A stretch of DNA of 64,000 bases from Nocardioides marmorisolisilvae (GCF_003725775.1 NZ_RJSG01000002.1:496001-560000), one strand, 5' to 3'. Counted from the stretch's first letter, positions 1 through 9,656 are shown. Notes: generated by a model not told the origin, from the sequence alone. A program made the numbers and translations.

Positions 1-159
1 GCCCACGTCCACCACCTCGACCAGTGGGCCCACGGCGGCGGCACCAGCGTCGAACGCGGCGTCATGATCTGCGCACCCCACCACACCCAGATCCACGACC
101 CCCGCTACACCACCGAGCCCCGACCCGGCGGCAAGCTCAGGTTCCACAGGCGGACGTGA
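1..159 (+). CDS. HNH endonuclease, C-terminal fragment (5' end outside window)
   Basis: The first frame is open from base 1 to a TGA at 157-159 and reads HVHHLDQWAHGGGTSVERG followed by a Cys and a HH pair. This is the zinc/metal-binding end of an HNH nuclease: the HVHH pair, the W..GG.TS linker, and C..HHTQIHD. In actinomycetes this tail normally ends a DUF222/13E12-repeat protein of about 400-500 aa, whose N-terminal part would lie upstream. The remaining 52 residues cannot show whether the full gene is intact. Such proteins are multicopy in many actinobacteria and of unproven function. Confidence 0.75.
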   Translation, partial: AHVHHLDQWAHGGGTSVERGVMICAPHHTQIHDPRYTTEPRPGGKLRFHRRT

Positions 160-242
160 GGAATGGGCGTCTCGGAAACGAGAATCGGACATCAGGGTTG
201 TTGTCCGCGATCGGTCCGGGTCCTAGCCTCGGAAGTGTGCCG

Positions 243-3200
243 ATGACGACCGACGACGGTAGGGCCGAGCTTCTCCGACGGTTGTGCGACTACGCAGCCA
301 AGCACCCACCGGCCGGTCCCGAGGGTCTCTCGCTCAGCACCCTGCTGCAGGCCTACTACCTGCACGCGGCCTACGAGGACCTCACCGAGCGCTCCGAGAT
401 CGACCTGTACGGCGGGGCCGCGCACCACCTGCGCACCGGCACCGAGCGGCCCCAGGGCACCGCGACGGTGCGGATCTTCACCCCGACCGTCCCCGACGAC
501 GGCTGGTCGGCCGCCGGGCACACCGTCGTCGAGGTCGTCACCGACGACATGCCGTTCCTGGTCGACTCGGTGACGATGGCCCTCGACGAGGCCGGCCACG
601 CGGTCCACGTCGTCCTGCACCCGCAGCTGGTCGTCCGCCGCGACGTGGCCGGCCATCTCGAGGACGTGCTCGGCAGCGACGCGAGCGCGAGCGACCTCGA
701 GGCCCACGACGTGCAGCGCGAGTCCTGGATGCACCTGGAGATCGACCGGATCTCGGCTGACGAGGCGACCGAGGTGGCCGCGCGCCTGGAGAAGGTGCTC
801 ACCGACGTCCGCGAAGCGGTCGAGGACTGGCGCCGGATGCACGAGCGGCTCGACGCGCTGGTCACCGAGCTCGAGACCACCCCGCCGCCGCTCCCGGCCC
901 AGGAGCTGGAGCAGGGCACCGCCTTCCTGCGCTGGCTGGGGGAGAACCACTTCACGTTCCTCGGCTACCGCGAGTACGAGCTGCGGAGTCATGGCGACCT
1001 CGAGGAGCTGGTCGCCGTCCCGGGCACCGGGTACGGCATCCTGCGTTCGGACCCGACCGCCGCCGGGGTGCTGCCGCCGCTGGTCGCTGCCCGGGCACGT
1101 GAGCAGGTGCTGCTGGTGCTCGCCAAGGCGAACTCGCGGGCGACCGTGCACCGCTCGGTGCACCTGGACTACGTCGGCGTGAAGAAGTTCGACGCCGACG
1201 GCCAGGTGATCGGCGAGCGCCGCTTCCTCGGGCTGTTCTCCTCCGCGGCGTACACCGAGTCCGTCACCCGGATCCCGCTGGCCCGCGAGAAGGCCCGTGC
1301 GGTGATCGCCGAGGCCGGCTTCGAGCCGATGAGCCACGCCGGCAAGGCGATGCTCGACGTGCTGGAGACCTATCCGCGCGACGAGCTGTTCCAGACCAGC
1401 GTCGAGGAGTTGGTGCCGATCGCGACCGCGGTGATGCACACCCGCGAGCGCCGCCAGCTGCGGTTGTTCGTGCGCCGCGACGTCTACCACCGCTACTGGT
1501 CGGTGCTCGTCTACCTGCCGCGGGACCGCTACAACACCGCGGTGCGCGAACGGATCGCGGCGATCCTCTCCGAGCAGCTGCACGGGGACTCGCTGGAGTA
1601 CACCGCCAACGTCGGCGACTCCTTCGCGGCCCGCCTGCACTTCGTGATCCGACCGCCGGCCGGCGAGCTGGTCGGCGACGTGGACGTGGCCGACCTCGAG
1701 CGTCGCTGCGCCGAGACCGCGCGCTCGTGGAGCGACGACTTCAGCGCCGCCGTCATCGCCGAGTACGGCGAGGAGGCCGGGAGCCGGCTCGCCCGCCGGT
1801 ACGCCGGGTCGTTCCCGGAGGCGTACAAGGAGGACTACCCCTCACGCACCGGGGCCGTCGACATCGGTCGCCTGGAGGCGCTGGCCGACTCGCCCGAGGG
1901 CATCGGACTCTCGCTCTACGAGGAGGTCGGGGCCGCGGTCGGCGAGGCCCGGCTGAAGATCTACCGGGTCGGCGGACGGCTCTCGCTCTCCGAGGTGCTG
2001 CCGGTGCTGGCCGCGATGGGCGTCGAGGTGGTCGACGAGCGGCCCTACGAGCTCGAGGGCCTGGACACCCCGTCCTACGTCTACGACTTCGGCCTGCGCC
2101 ACCGCGGCGGCCTGCCGGACAACGCCCGGGAGAAGTTCCAGGACACCGTGCTGGCGGTCTGGAACGGCCAGAACGAGGTCGACGGCTTCAACGCACTGGT
2201 GCTCTCCACCGGGATCACCTGGCGCCAGGCGGTGGTGCTGCGTGCGTACTGCCGGCACATGCTCCAGGGCGGTACGCCGTTCGCGCAGGCCACCATCGAG
2301 GACGCGCTGCGCATCAACGTCGACATCACCCGGTTGCTGGTCCAGCTCTTCGAGGCACGCTTCGACCCGGGCCAGCGCGACCTGGCGGCCGACGACGAGT
2401 CCCGGACGGCACTGTGCGAGGTGCTCGCCGAGAGGATCGTCGGGGCACTGGACGAGGTGACGAGCCTCGACCACGACCGCATCCTGCGCAGCTACCTGAC
2501 CTGGATCACCGCGACGCTGCGGACCAACTTCTTCCAGAGCGCCGAGGGCGGCGGGCCGCACTCCTACCTGTCCCTGAAGCTGGACCCGTCCGCCATCGCG
2601 GACCTGCCCGAGCCCCGGCCGAAGTTCGAGATCTTCGTCTACTCGCCCCGGGTCGAGGGCGTGCACCTGCGGTTCGGCACCGTGGCCCGCGGCGGTCTGC
2701 GCTGGTCCGACCGCCGCGACGACTTCCGCTCCGAGGTGCTGGGCCTGGTCAAGGCGCAGATGGTCAAGAACACCGTGATCGTGCCGGTGGGCGCCAAGGG
2801 CGGCTTCTACGCCAAGCAGCTGCCCGACCCGGCCGACCGCGACGCCTGGATGGCCGAGGGCATCGCCTGCTACAAGACCTTCATCGCCGGCCTGCTCGAC
2901 GTGACCGACAACCTCGTCGAGGGGGAGGTCGTCCCTCCGGCCGAGGTCGTCCGCCACGACGCGGACGACACCTACCTGGTGGTGGCGGCCGACAAGGGCA
3001 CCGCGACCTTCAGCGACATCGCCAACGAGGTCGCGATCTCCTACGGCTTCTGGCTCGGCGACGCGTTCGCCTCGGGCGGCTCGGCCGGCTACGACCACAA
3101 GGCCATGGGCATCACCGCCCGCGGTGCCTGGGTCTCGGTCCGCCGGCACTTCCGGGAGATGGGCGTCGACTGCCAGAACGAGGACTTCACCTGCGTCGGC

Positions 3201-5078
3201 GTCGGGGACATGTCCGGCGACGTCTTCGGCAACGGGATGCTCTGCTCCGAGCACACGTTGCTGCTGGCCGCGTTCGACCACCGCGACATCTTCCTGGACC
3301 CGAACCCCGACCCGGCGGTCTCGTTCGCGGAGCGGCAACGGATGTTCGCCCTGCCGCGCTCGTCGTGGAAGGACTACGACTCGACCCTGATCTCCGAGGG
3401 CGGAGGCGTCTTCCCGCGCTCCGCCAAGTCGATCCCGCTGACCGCACAGGTCCGCGAGGCGCTCGGCGTCGAGGACGCTTCGATGACGCCGGCCGCGCTC
3501 ATGAACGCGATCCTCAAGGCACCGGTCGACCTGCTCTGGAACGGTGGCATCGGCACCTACGTGAAGGCCGCGAGCGAGTCCGACGCGGACGCCGCGGACA
3601 AGGCCAACGACGCGATCCGGGTCGACGGCGGCGAGCTGCGGGCACGCTGCGTCGGCGAGGGCGGCAACCTCGGCTTCACCCAGCGCGGACGCATCGAGTA
3701 CGCGACCCAGGGCTGCGGGGGCTCCGGTGGCCGGATCAACACCGACTTCATCGACAACTCCGCCGGCGTGGACACCTCCGACCACGAGGTGAACATCAAG
3801 ATCCTGCTCGACAAGGTGGTCACCGCCGGCGACCTGACCGGCAAGCAGCGCAACGAGCTGCTCGCCTCGATGACCGACGAGGTCGGCGACCTGGTGCTCG
3901 CGGACAACTACGAGCAGAACCTGGCGCTGGCCAACGCGGTCGCCCAGGCACCGGCCCTGCTGCACGTGCACGAGGACTGGATGCGCTCGCTGGAGTCCCA
4001 AGGCCTGCTCAACCGCGAGCTCGAGGCGCTGCCCAGCCGCCGTGAGGTGGCAGGCCGGATCGAGCGCGGCGAGGGGCTCTCCGGCCCGGAGCTCGCCGTG
4101 CTGCTCTCCTACACCAAGATCGTGCTGGCCGACGAGCTGCTGGAGTCCTCGATCGCCGACGACCCGTTCCTGCGCGGGGACCTCTACCGCTACTTCCCGA
4201 CGACGATGCGCCAGGACTACCGCTCCGCGATGGAGGCCCACCCGCTGCGCCGGGAGATCGTGGTCACCCAGCTGGTCAACCAGCTGGTCAACGGTGCCGG
4301 GATGACCTACTACCACCGGCTCGCGGGGGAGTCCGCCGCCGGCGCCGACCAGCTCGCCCTGGCCAACTTCCTGTCCCGGGAGATCTTCGGGTCGCCCAGC
4401 CTGAACCGGCAGATCAACGCGCTCGACAACGTCCTGGACGCCGAGGTGCAGACCCGCCTGCGCATCGAGGTGCGCACCCTGGTCGAGCGGGCCAGCCGCT
4501 GGCTGGTGAACAACCGCCGGCTCCCGCTGGACAGCGAGGCGGTGGTCGAGGAGTTCGAGGTCACCGTCGAGAAGGTGACCACCGCGCTGCCCGAGCTGAT
4601 GACCGGCGCCGAGCTGGCGGCGTTCGAGGCCCGCTGCGAGGCGCTCTCCGCACTCGGCGTGCCGGAGGAGCTCGCGGCGCGGGTGGCGGCCTGCCCGCCG
4701 GCGTACATGGTGCTGGGCATCGTCCAGACCGCCGCGCGCACCGACGTCGACCCGCTCGAGGTCGCCCGGCTGCACTTCGCCGTCGGCGAGCTGCTCGGGC
4801 TGCCGGGCCTGATCACCCGGATCCTGGCGCTGCCGCGGCGCGACCGCTGGCAGACGATGGCGCGGGCCGCGCTGCGCGACGACCTGCACAGCGTGCACGC
4901 CCGGCTGACCGGCGAGGTGCTCGACGTCAGCAGCCTGGAGGCCTGGCAGCAGGCCAAGGGCGCGGCGCTGACGCGGGCCGCCGACACCATCGCGACGATC
5001 TGCGCCGACGACGACGCGGACCTGGCCCGGATGTCGGTCGCGCTGCGGGTGGTCCGCTCTCTCCTGGAGACCCCCTGA
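243..5078 (+). CDS. gdh: NAD-specific glutamate dehydrogenase, large (180 kDa) class
   Basis: Predicted 1611-aa enzyme that oxidatively deaminates glutamate to 2-oxoglutarate with NAD+. The size matches the GDH-180 class of Streptomyces and mycobacteria. Central catalytic motifs are visible: ARGGLRWSDR near residue 815, KNTVIVPVGAKGGF near 845, and a glycine-rich nucleotide-binding stretch GVGDMSGDVFGNG near 986. The long N-terminal part carries the ACT-like regulatory region of the class. I chose the ATG at 243 (MTTDDGRAELL); the frame is open upstream to base 24, but that part overlaps the HNH tail and is Arg/Pro/His-rich noise. In mycobacteria this enzyme is inhibited by the FHA protein GarA; no garA is in view. 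It stands alone, with the amidase gene 50 bp downstream. Confidence 0.95.
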   Translation: MTTDDGRAELLRRLCDYAAKHPPAGPEGLSLSTLLQAYYLHAAYEDLTERSEIDLYGGAAHHLRTGTERPQGTATVRIFTPTVPDDGWSAAGHTVVEVVTDDMPFLVDSVTMALDEAGHAVHVVLHPQLVVRRDVAGHLEDVLGSDASASDLEAHDVQRESWMHLEIDRISADEATEVAARLEKVLTDVREAVEDWRRMHERLDALVTELETTPPPLPAQELEQGTAFLRWLGENHFTFLGYREYELRSHGDLEELVAVPGTGYGILRSDPTAAGVLPPLVAARAREQVLLVLAKANSRATVHRSVHLDYVGVKKFDADGQVIGERRFLGLFSSAAYTESVTRIPLAREKARAVIAEAGFEPMSHAGKAMLDVLETYPRDELFQTSVEELVPIATAVMHTRERRQLRLFVRRDVYHRYWSVLVYLPRDRYNTAVRERIAAILSEQLHGDSLEYTANVGDSFAARLHFVIRPPAGELVGDVDVADLERRCAETARSWSDDFSAAVIAEYGEEAGSRLARRYAGSFPEAYKEDYPSRTGAVDIGRLEALADSPEGIGLSLYEEVGAAVGEARLKIYRVGGRLSLSEVLPVLAAMGVEVVDERPYELEGLDTPSYVYDFGLRHRGGLPDNAREKFQDTVLAVWNGQNEVDGFNALVLSTGITWRQAVVLRAYCRHMLQGGTPFAQATIEDALRINVDITRLLVQLFEARFDPGQRDLAADDESRTALCEVLAERIVGALDEVTSLDHDRILRSYLTWITATLRTNFFQSAEGGGPHSYLSLKLDPSAIADLPEPRPKFEIFVYSPRVEGVHLRFGTVARGGLRWSDRRDDFRSEVLGLVKAQMVKNTVIVPVGAKGGFYAKQLPDPADRDAWMAEGIACYKTFIAGLLDVTDNLVEGEVVPPAEVVRHDADDTYLVVAADKGTATFSDIANEVAISYGFWLGDAFASGGSAGYDHKAMGITARGAWVSVRRHFREMGVDCQNEDFTCVGVGDMSGDVFGNGMLCSEHTLLLAAFDHRDIFLDPNPDPAVSFAERQRMFALPRSSWKDYDSTLISEGGGVFPRSAKSIPLTAQVREALGVEDASMTPAALMNAILKAPVDLLWNGGIGTYVKAASESDADAADKANDAIRVDGGELRARCVGEGGNLGFTQRGRIEYATQGCGGSGGRINTDFIDNSAGVDTSDHEVNIKILLDKVVTAGDLTGKQRNELLASMTDEVGDLVLADNYEQNLALANAVAQAPALLHVHEDWMRSLESQGLLNRELEALPSRREVAGRIERGEGLSGPELAVLLSYTKIVLADELLESSIADDPFLRGDLYRYFPTTMRQDYRSAMEAHPLRREIVVTQLVNQLVNGAGMTYYHRLAGESAAGADQLALANFLSREIFGSPSLNRQINALDNVLDAEVQTRLRIEVRTLVERASRWLVNNRRLPLDSEAVVEEFEVTVEKVTTALPELMTGAELAAFEARCEALSALGVPEELAARVAACPPAYMVLGIVQTAARTDVDPLEVARLHFAVGELLGLPGLITRILALPRRDRWQTMARAALRDDLHSVHARLTGEVLDVSSLEAWQQAKGAALTRAADTIATICADDDADLARMSVALRVVRSLLETP

Positions 5079-5128
5079 ACGGATAGGTTCTGCGTCACCA
5101 CCCCCGGCAGACAGGTAAGACGATCGCG

Positions 5129-6541
5129 ATGTCCTCACGAGTCACGGCAGACCTCCCGGCGAGCGACCTGGTCCGGCTGACCACCTCCGGTGGCGCCAGC
5201 GCGAAGGAGGTCGTCGAGGCTTCCCTGGACCGGATCTCCAAGCGCGACCCCGGCCTGAACGCGTTCTCGGTGGTGCTGGCCGACGAGGCCCGCGCGGACG
5301 CTGCCCGCCTCGACGCGCTGATCGCCGAGGGCGGCCAGCCAGGCCCGTTGCACGGCGTACCGGTGGCCATCAAGGAGGAGCTCGACGTCGCCGGCTGCGT
5401 GACCACCTTCGGCGGGGTCGCGAACAGCACGCCGGTGAGCGTCGACGGCGAGGTCGTCCGGCGGCTGCGCCAGGCCGGTGCGGTCATCGTGGGCAAGACC
5501 CGGATGCCGGAGTTCGGCCAGTGGCCGTTCACCGAGTCGGTCGCCGGCGGCGTCACCCGCAACCCCTGGGACCGCAGCCACACCCCGGGCGGCTCCAGCG
5601 GCGGTACGGCGGCCGCAGTGGCCTCCGGGATGGTGCCGGTCGGTCTCGGCGGTGACGGGGGCGGCTCGATCCGGATCCCGTCCGCCTGCTGCGGCCTCTT
5701 CGGCCTCAAGCCGACCCGCGGCCGGGTGACCAGCGACCCGATGCCGCACCTGTGGTGGGCCCTGGGCACCACCGGCCCGCTGACCCGGACCGTGCTGGAC
5801 TCGGCGCTGGTCTACGACGTGATCCGCGGCAACCTGGCCGGAGACCGGTTCCGCGCCCCGGAGCCGGAGACGTCCTTCATCGCGGCGGCCGGGGCCGACC
5901 CGGGGAAGCTCCGCATCGGCTGGTCCACCGTTCCGGTGACCAAGGGCGTCAAGCCCGCGGCCGAGCACGTCGCGGCGGTGCACGAGACCGCGGCGCTGCT
6001 GGCCGACCTCGGGCACGACGTCCGTGAGGTCGACCCGCGCTACCCCGACCCGACAGCGGCGTTCATCCCGCAGTTCTTCGGCGGCGTCCGCGCCGAGGCC
6101 GACGCGATGGAGCACTTCGGCCGGCTCGAGAAGCGCACCCGGGAGACGTACCGCCTCGGCTCCTGGGTCAGCGAGGCGATCGTGGAGAAGGCGATGGCCG
6201 CCGGCGACAAGGTCGCCGAGCGCGCCAACCGCGTCTTCGACGAGGTCGACGTGCTGCTGTCCCCGGTGATCGGTCCCCGACCGCGGCGGGTCGGGGCACT
6301 GAACAAGGGCGGAACCATCGCGATGTCGCTGAAGTCGCGGCCGATGGTCGCCTGGACCGCGCTGTGGAACGTGACCGGCAACCCGGCGGCCTCGGTGCCC
6401 ACCGGCATCGCGGCCGACGGCCTTCCCGTCGCGGTGCAGCTCGTCGGCAGGATCGCGGACGAGACCACGCTGCTCTCGCTCTCGGCGCAGATCGAGCGTG
6501 CCCGGGCGTGGCCGCTGCTGACGGACTCCTCGGCCCGATGA
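5129..6541 (+). CDS. Amidase (amidase-signature family)
   Basis: 470-aa cytosolic amidase. The Ser-cisSer-Lys catalytic set is in place: Lys82 in VPVAIKEE, the GGSSGG block at 154-159, and the nucleophile Ser180 in GDGGGSIRIP. The family hydrolyses carboxamides; members include acylamidases, indoleacetamide hydrolase and GatA. There is no gatB or gatC nearby and the protein is of stand-alone length, so this is probably a catabolic or detoxifying amidase rather than GatA. Substrate is not predictable. Its TGA overlaps the ATG of the following SDR gene (ATGA, 6538-6541), so the two are probably translated together. Confidence 0.9.
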   Translation: MSSRVTADLPASDLVRLTTSGGASAKEVVEASLDRISKRDPGLNAFSVVLADEARADAARLDALIAEGGQPGPLHGVPVAIKEELDVAGCVTTFGGVANSTPVSVDGEVVRRLRQAGAVIVGKTRMPEFGQWPFTESVAGGVTRNPWDRSHTPGGSSGGTAAAVASGMVPVGLGGDGGGSIRIPSACCGLFGLKPTRGRVTSDPMPHLWWALGTTGPLTRTVLDSALVYDVIRGNLAGDRFRAPEPETSFIAAAGADPGKLRIGWSTVPVTKGVKPAAEHVAAVHETAALLADLGHDVREVDPRYPDPTAAFIPQFFGGVRAEADAMEHFGRLEKRTRETYRLGSWVSEAIVEKAMAAGDKVAERANRVFDEVDVLLSPVIGPRPRRVGALNKGGTIAMSLKSRPMVAWTALWNVTGNPAASVPTGIAADGLPVAVQLVGRIADETTLLSLSAQIERARAWPLLTDSSAR

Positions 6542-7413
6542 CCGACCTCCTGCTGACGCCGAAGGCGTTCTGGCGACGCCGCGTCCTGGGGCCGTTCACC
6601 GACCTGCCCAGCCCGCTCGCCGGTCGCACCGTGCTGATCACCGGCGCCTCCTCGGGGATCGGGGAGGCCACGGCCCGTGCCGTCGCTGCACGCGGCGCCC
6701 ACGCCCTGCTGGTGGCCCGGCGGGCCGAGGAGCTGGACCGGGTGCGAGCCGAGATCGAGGCGGACGGGGGAGTCGCTACCGCCTACACCTGCGACCTGAC
6801 CGACACCGCCTCGGTGGACGCACTGATCGCCACGCTCCTGGCAGAGCACGGCGTCGTCGACATGCTGGTCAACAACGCCGGTCGCTCGATCCGCCGCTCG
6901 CTGGAGTACTCCTACGACCGGATCCACGACTTCGAGCGCACCATGGCGATCAACTACTTCGGCCCGGTCCGGCTGATCCTCGGCCTGATGCCGGCGATGC
7001 GCGAGCAGCGGTTCGGGCACGTGGTCAACATCGTCACCTGGGGCGTGCAGATCAAGGCGCCGCGGTTCGCGGCGTACATCGCCTCGAAGACGGCGCTGGA
7101 CACCTTCAGCCGGATCGCCGGCCGCGAGGCGTACGCCGACAACGTCACCTTCACCAACCTGCGGCTCTCGCTGGTGCGCACCGACATGATCACCACGGTC
7201 GAGGCCTACGAGAAGGCGCCGGCGAAGTCTCCGCAGCAGGCCGCGGCCCTGGTCGTGCGGGCGCTGGAGGACCGGCCGCTGACCATCTCGACGACCGTCG
7301 GCAACGTCAGCGAGGTGCTGAACCTGGTCGCTCCACGCCTGATGGACTGGGTGGCCGCGACGGCGTCACGACGCTTCCCGGACTCCGCCGCCGCGCGGGG
7401 AGAGGGCCGCTAG
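6538..7413 (+). CDS. Short-chain dehydrogenase/reductase
   Basis: 291-aa classical SDR with the NAD(P)-binding TGASSGIG motif near residue 35, NNAG near 117, and the YIASK active-site Tyr/Lys. The position 13 residues before the catalytic Tyr, normally Ser, is Thr in VNIVTWG. A hydroxyl is kept, so the enzyme may still work. The N-terminal extension (LLLTPKAFWRRRVLGPF) and C-terminal tail resemble lipid-metabolising mycobacterial SDRs of the Acr1 type, but that is a resemblance only. The start is fixed by the ATGA overlap with the amidase. The TAG stop is shared with the convergent sortase gene. Confidence 0.88.
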   Translation: MTDLLLTPKAFWRRRVLGPFTDLPSPLAGRTVLITGASSGIGEATARAVAARGAHALLVARRAEELDRVRAEIEADGGVATAYTCDLTDTASVDALIATLLAEHGVVDMLVNNAGRSIRRSLEYSYDRIHDFERTMAINYFGPVRLILGLMPAMREQRFGHVVNIVTWGVQIKAPRFAAYIASKTALDTFSRIAGREAYADNVTFTNLRLSLVRTDMITTVEAYEKAPAKSPQQAAALVVRALEDRPLTISTTVGNVSEVLNLVAPRLMDWVAATASRRFPDSAAARGEGR

Positions 7414-8147
7414 GCCGCAGGCTCGACCTGGACGGGCTGGTGGCCCGGCTTCTCGTCGTCCGTGCCGCGTGACGGGGACTTGGACGGGGTCTTGGCAGGC
7501 GTCTTGCCGGGCGTTGTGCCGGGCGTCCTGCTCGTCCTGAGCACGCCCAGCGGCTCGGCGAAGACGATGATGTTCGAGGTGTACTCCGAGCCGGTCCAGC
7601 CGGTGCAGGTGACCAGCACCAGGCGGTTGTGCTCACGCTTCTGGCCGAACAGCTCGTTGGCGTGCTTGGCCAGCTCGGGCTTGGTGTAGACGAACACCTT
7701 GGTGGCCTTGTACTCGAGCACCCCGAGCGCGGTCTTGACCTCGATCATCGCTCCGGGGTGCAGGTCGCCGAGCTGGTTCATGACCCCGCCGCCGGTGTGC
7801 ACGGTGTGCCCGGTGATCAGGGTCTGGCCGTGCAGCGATCCGGGCTTGGCGCTGCCGCGCCACCAGCCGACCTCGTGCACGTCGGCCGGCGGGTGCAGCA
7901 CGTGGTTCGCGTCGGCGTCGATCGGGATGACCGGGGCCTTGAGGCCGATCGACGGGACGATGAGGAGCGTCGGTGCCGCCGGGTGGGCCAGGAGCCGGTA
8001 GCGCCCCTGCCCGTACGAGGCGTCCGGCCCGGCGATGCTCAGACCGGGGGAGGGAATGGCAAAGCCGGCGACCACCATCGCGAGGAGCAGGACCAGAAGT
8101 CTCTTGCTTGCTCCTCCGACGTGATCGCCGGCTCTGCCTTGCTTCAC
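7410..8147 (-). CDS. Class E/F-type sortase, membrane anchored
   Basis: 245 aa. A hydrophobic N-terminal segment (about 17-34) anchors a sortase domain with His114 in LITGHTVHTGGG and Cys181 in LVLVTCTGW. A Pro/Thr/Lys/Ser-rich tail (about 205-245) follows. Sortases cleave C-terminal sorting signals and join the protein to the cell wall or to another protein. The catalytic Arg expected roughly 10-15 residues after Cys is not seen; the homologous place reads EYTSNIIVF. GTG start, 17 bp after the surface-protein gene, so the two form one unit and that protein is the likely substrate. Stop is shared with the convergent SDR gene. Confidence 0.85.
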   Translation of the reverse strand: MKQGRAGDHVGGASKRLLVLLLAMVVAGFAIPSPGLSIAGPDASYGQGRYRLLAHPAAPTLLIVPSIGLKAPVIPIDADANHVLHPPADVHEVGWWRGSAKPGSLHGQTLITGHTVHTGGGVMNQLGDLHPGAMIEVKTALGVLEYKATKVFVYTKPELAKHANELFGQKREHNRLVLVTCTGWTGSEYTSNIIVFAEPLGVLRTSRTPGTTPGKTPAKTPSKSPSRGTDDEKPGHQPVQVEPAA

Positions 8148-8164
8148 TACTTAGTGGTGCTGGA

Positions 8165-9445
8165 TCACTTGGTCAGCATGCGGCGGTAGCCGATGAGACC
8201 AGCGGTGCCGGCCAGCAGCATCAGGGCTGCGGTGGCGGTCAGCACGTCCCGAGCGGTGTGGTTCGCCTGGCCGGCGACACCGGAGTCAACCACCGTCGGC
8301 GGCTTCTCGTTGTCGGTCGGGGTCGGCGTCACGGTCGGCGGGGTCACGATGCGGGTGTTCGGTCCGCAGGAGACCTTGCCGATCTCACCGCTGATGAGCG
8401 ACGAGCCGGTGAACTGAGCGGCGGCCGGCAGCACGTCGAGGGTCAGCGCGGTGACCTCGATCTTCTTGCCGCCGTCGCTGACGACCTGCTTGTTGAGAAC
8501 GATGTTCAGCAGGTTGTCGTTGATGGCGGTCAGGAGCGGCTGCAGGTTGTCGATCAGCTGGTTGACGACCGCGGTCCGGATCTGGGTCAGAACGCCACCG
8601 AGGTTGAGCGGCTGCAGAGCACCGCCGACGGCGGTGTTCAGCTCCGTGGTCAGGGCGTCGGTCAGAGTCGCCACGACGTCCTTGGTGTTCAGGAACAGCG
8701 ACGTGTTCGGACCCGGGTTGGCCGGCAGGTTCAGCAGGATGATCGGGTCGGCAACGCCCGGAAGGGTGATGCTGATCGCGGTCGAGTCCGAACCGCCCTG
8801 GGTGTCGACCAGGTGGGCAGCGCCGGTGGCGTGGTCCGGGTCGGCCTGGCAGGAGGCGTAGATCGCGGACAGCGAGCCGCCGATCTTGATCTCGCCCAGC
8901 GGGGTGCCGGCAAGACCGGACGACAGCGCGTTGACCAGGTCGGTCACGCCCTTGCCGAGCGGGGTGAGCAGCACGTCGAGCGGAGCCAGGGCCGAACCCA
9001 GCGCGCTGTTGGTGCCGAGGATCACGTTGCCGAGGTCCAGGTGCGCCAGGTCGATGGTCAGCGGCTCACCGTTGAGGTTGCAGTCGCTGTCGCCCACGGT
9101 GACGATGCCGCCACCGGTGCCGGCGATACCCGAGCAGGCGTAGGAGGTGCCGTCAGGCTTGGCGACCGCAGCCTGCGGTGCAACGCCAGCGCCGAGGAGC
9201 ACGTTGTTCGGCAGCAGGTCGGCCAGGGTCGGCACGGTGCTGTTGTCGGTGACGGTCTCGCTGGAGCCGTCGTTGGCAGCCGTCGTCTGCTGCGCGATGA
9301 CGCTGTTGCCAGCGATCGACAGCTTCAGGCTCTGAGCACTCGACTGCGACGTACCCGAAGCAGCGGCGAATGCGGGCGCGATGGCGAGCGTCGAGAGCGC
9401 AGCGGCCCCCACGATCGCTCCGAATCGCAACACACGTCGGTTCAA
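8165..9445 (-). CDS. Secreted protein with C-terminal membrane/sorting-type tail; probable sortase substrate
   Basis: 426 aa from a TTG at 9445, which has a near-ideal ribosome site GGGAGG 7 nt upstream. An ATG at 9484 is in frame but has no such site and would put an odd 13-aa leader before the signal peptide. Signal peptide NRRVLRFGAIVGAAALSTL ending ...APAFAAAS. The body is rich in Leu, Thr and Asn with no recognised enzyme motif. The tail is PTPT-linker, PTVVDSGVAG, then a hydrophobic helix (DVLTATAALMLLAGTAGLIG) and YRRMLTK: the layout of a cell-wall sorting signal without LPxTG. Directly followed by a sortase gene. Function unknown. Confidence 0.82.
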   Translation of the reverse strand: MNRRVLRFGAIVGAAALSTLAIAPAFAAASGTSQSSAQSLKLSIAGNSVIAQQTTAANDGSSETVTDNSTVPTLADLLPNNVLLGAGVAPQAAVAKPDGTSYACSGIAGTGGGIVTVGDSDCNLNGEPLTIDLAHLDLGNVILGTNSALGSALAPLDVLLTPLGKGVTDLVNALSSGLAGTPLGEIKIGGSLSAIYASCQADPDHATGAAHLVDTQGGSDSTAISITLPGVADPIILLNLPANPGPNTSLFLNTKDVVATLTDALTTELNTAVGGALQPLNLGGVLTQIRTAVVNQLIDNLQPLLTAINDNLLNIVLNKQVVSDGGKKIEVTALTLDVLPAAAQFTGSSLISGEIGKVSCGPNTRIVTPPTVTPTPTDNEKPPTVVDSGVAGQANHTARDVLTATAALMLLAGTAGLIGYRRMLTK

Positions 9446-9609
9446 GATGGTTCCTCCCGGCAGGGCACCGCATTCCCGCGACACCGTGAAAATGAAACAC
9501 GTTGATACTCGATGGAACTACTGGTGCTGCTGTTGCCAACACCTTGGAACGAGCCACATCTTATGAGTTCTGCGCTCGCTGTGGCAAAACATGACGAAGA
9601 TAACAACAG

Positions 9610-9626
9610 CCAAATCCGTCATTTGG
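9610..9626 (-). terminator. Possible terminator downstream of ku
   Basis: CCAAAT/ATTTGG hairpin with a 5-nt loop, followed on the minus strand by a T-rich run (CTGTTGTTATCTT). It lies 30 bp past the ku stop. The 9446-9656 gap is clearly lower in GC than its surroundings and should also hold the promoter of the surface-protein/sortase pair; no clean -35/-10 pair could be fixed. Confidence 0.35.
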
Positions 9627-9656
9627 TTACGGGTCATGAAAATAGTGCTGATTCGG

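Noticed and set aside
1842-5138. Very long antisense open frame opposite the glutamate dehydrogenase gene
   Set aside because: High GC leaves the opposite third-position frame stop-free; the protein is Val/Gly/His/Arg-rich with no motif, while the sense strand encodes a clear 180-kDa GDH.
9446-9484. Upstream ATG (9484) as start of the surface protein
   Set aside because: TTG at 9445 has an excellent GGGAGG site and opens directly into a signal peptide; the extension has neither.
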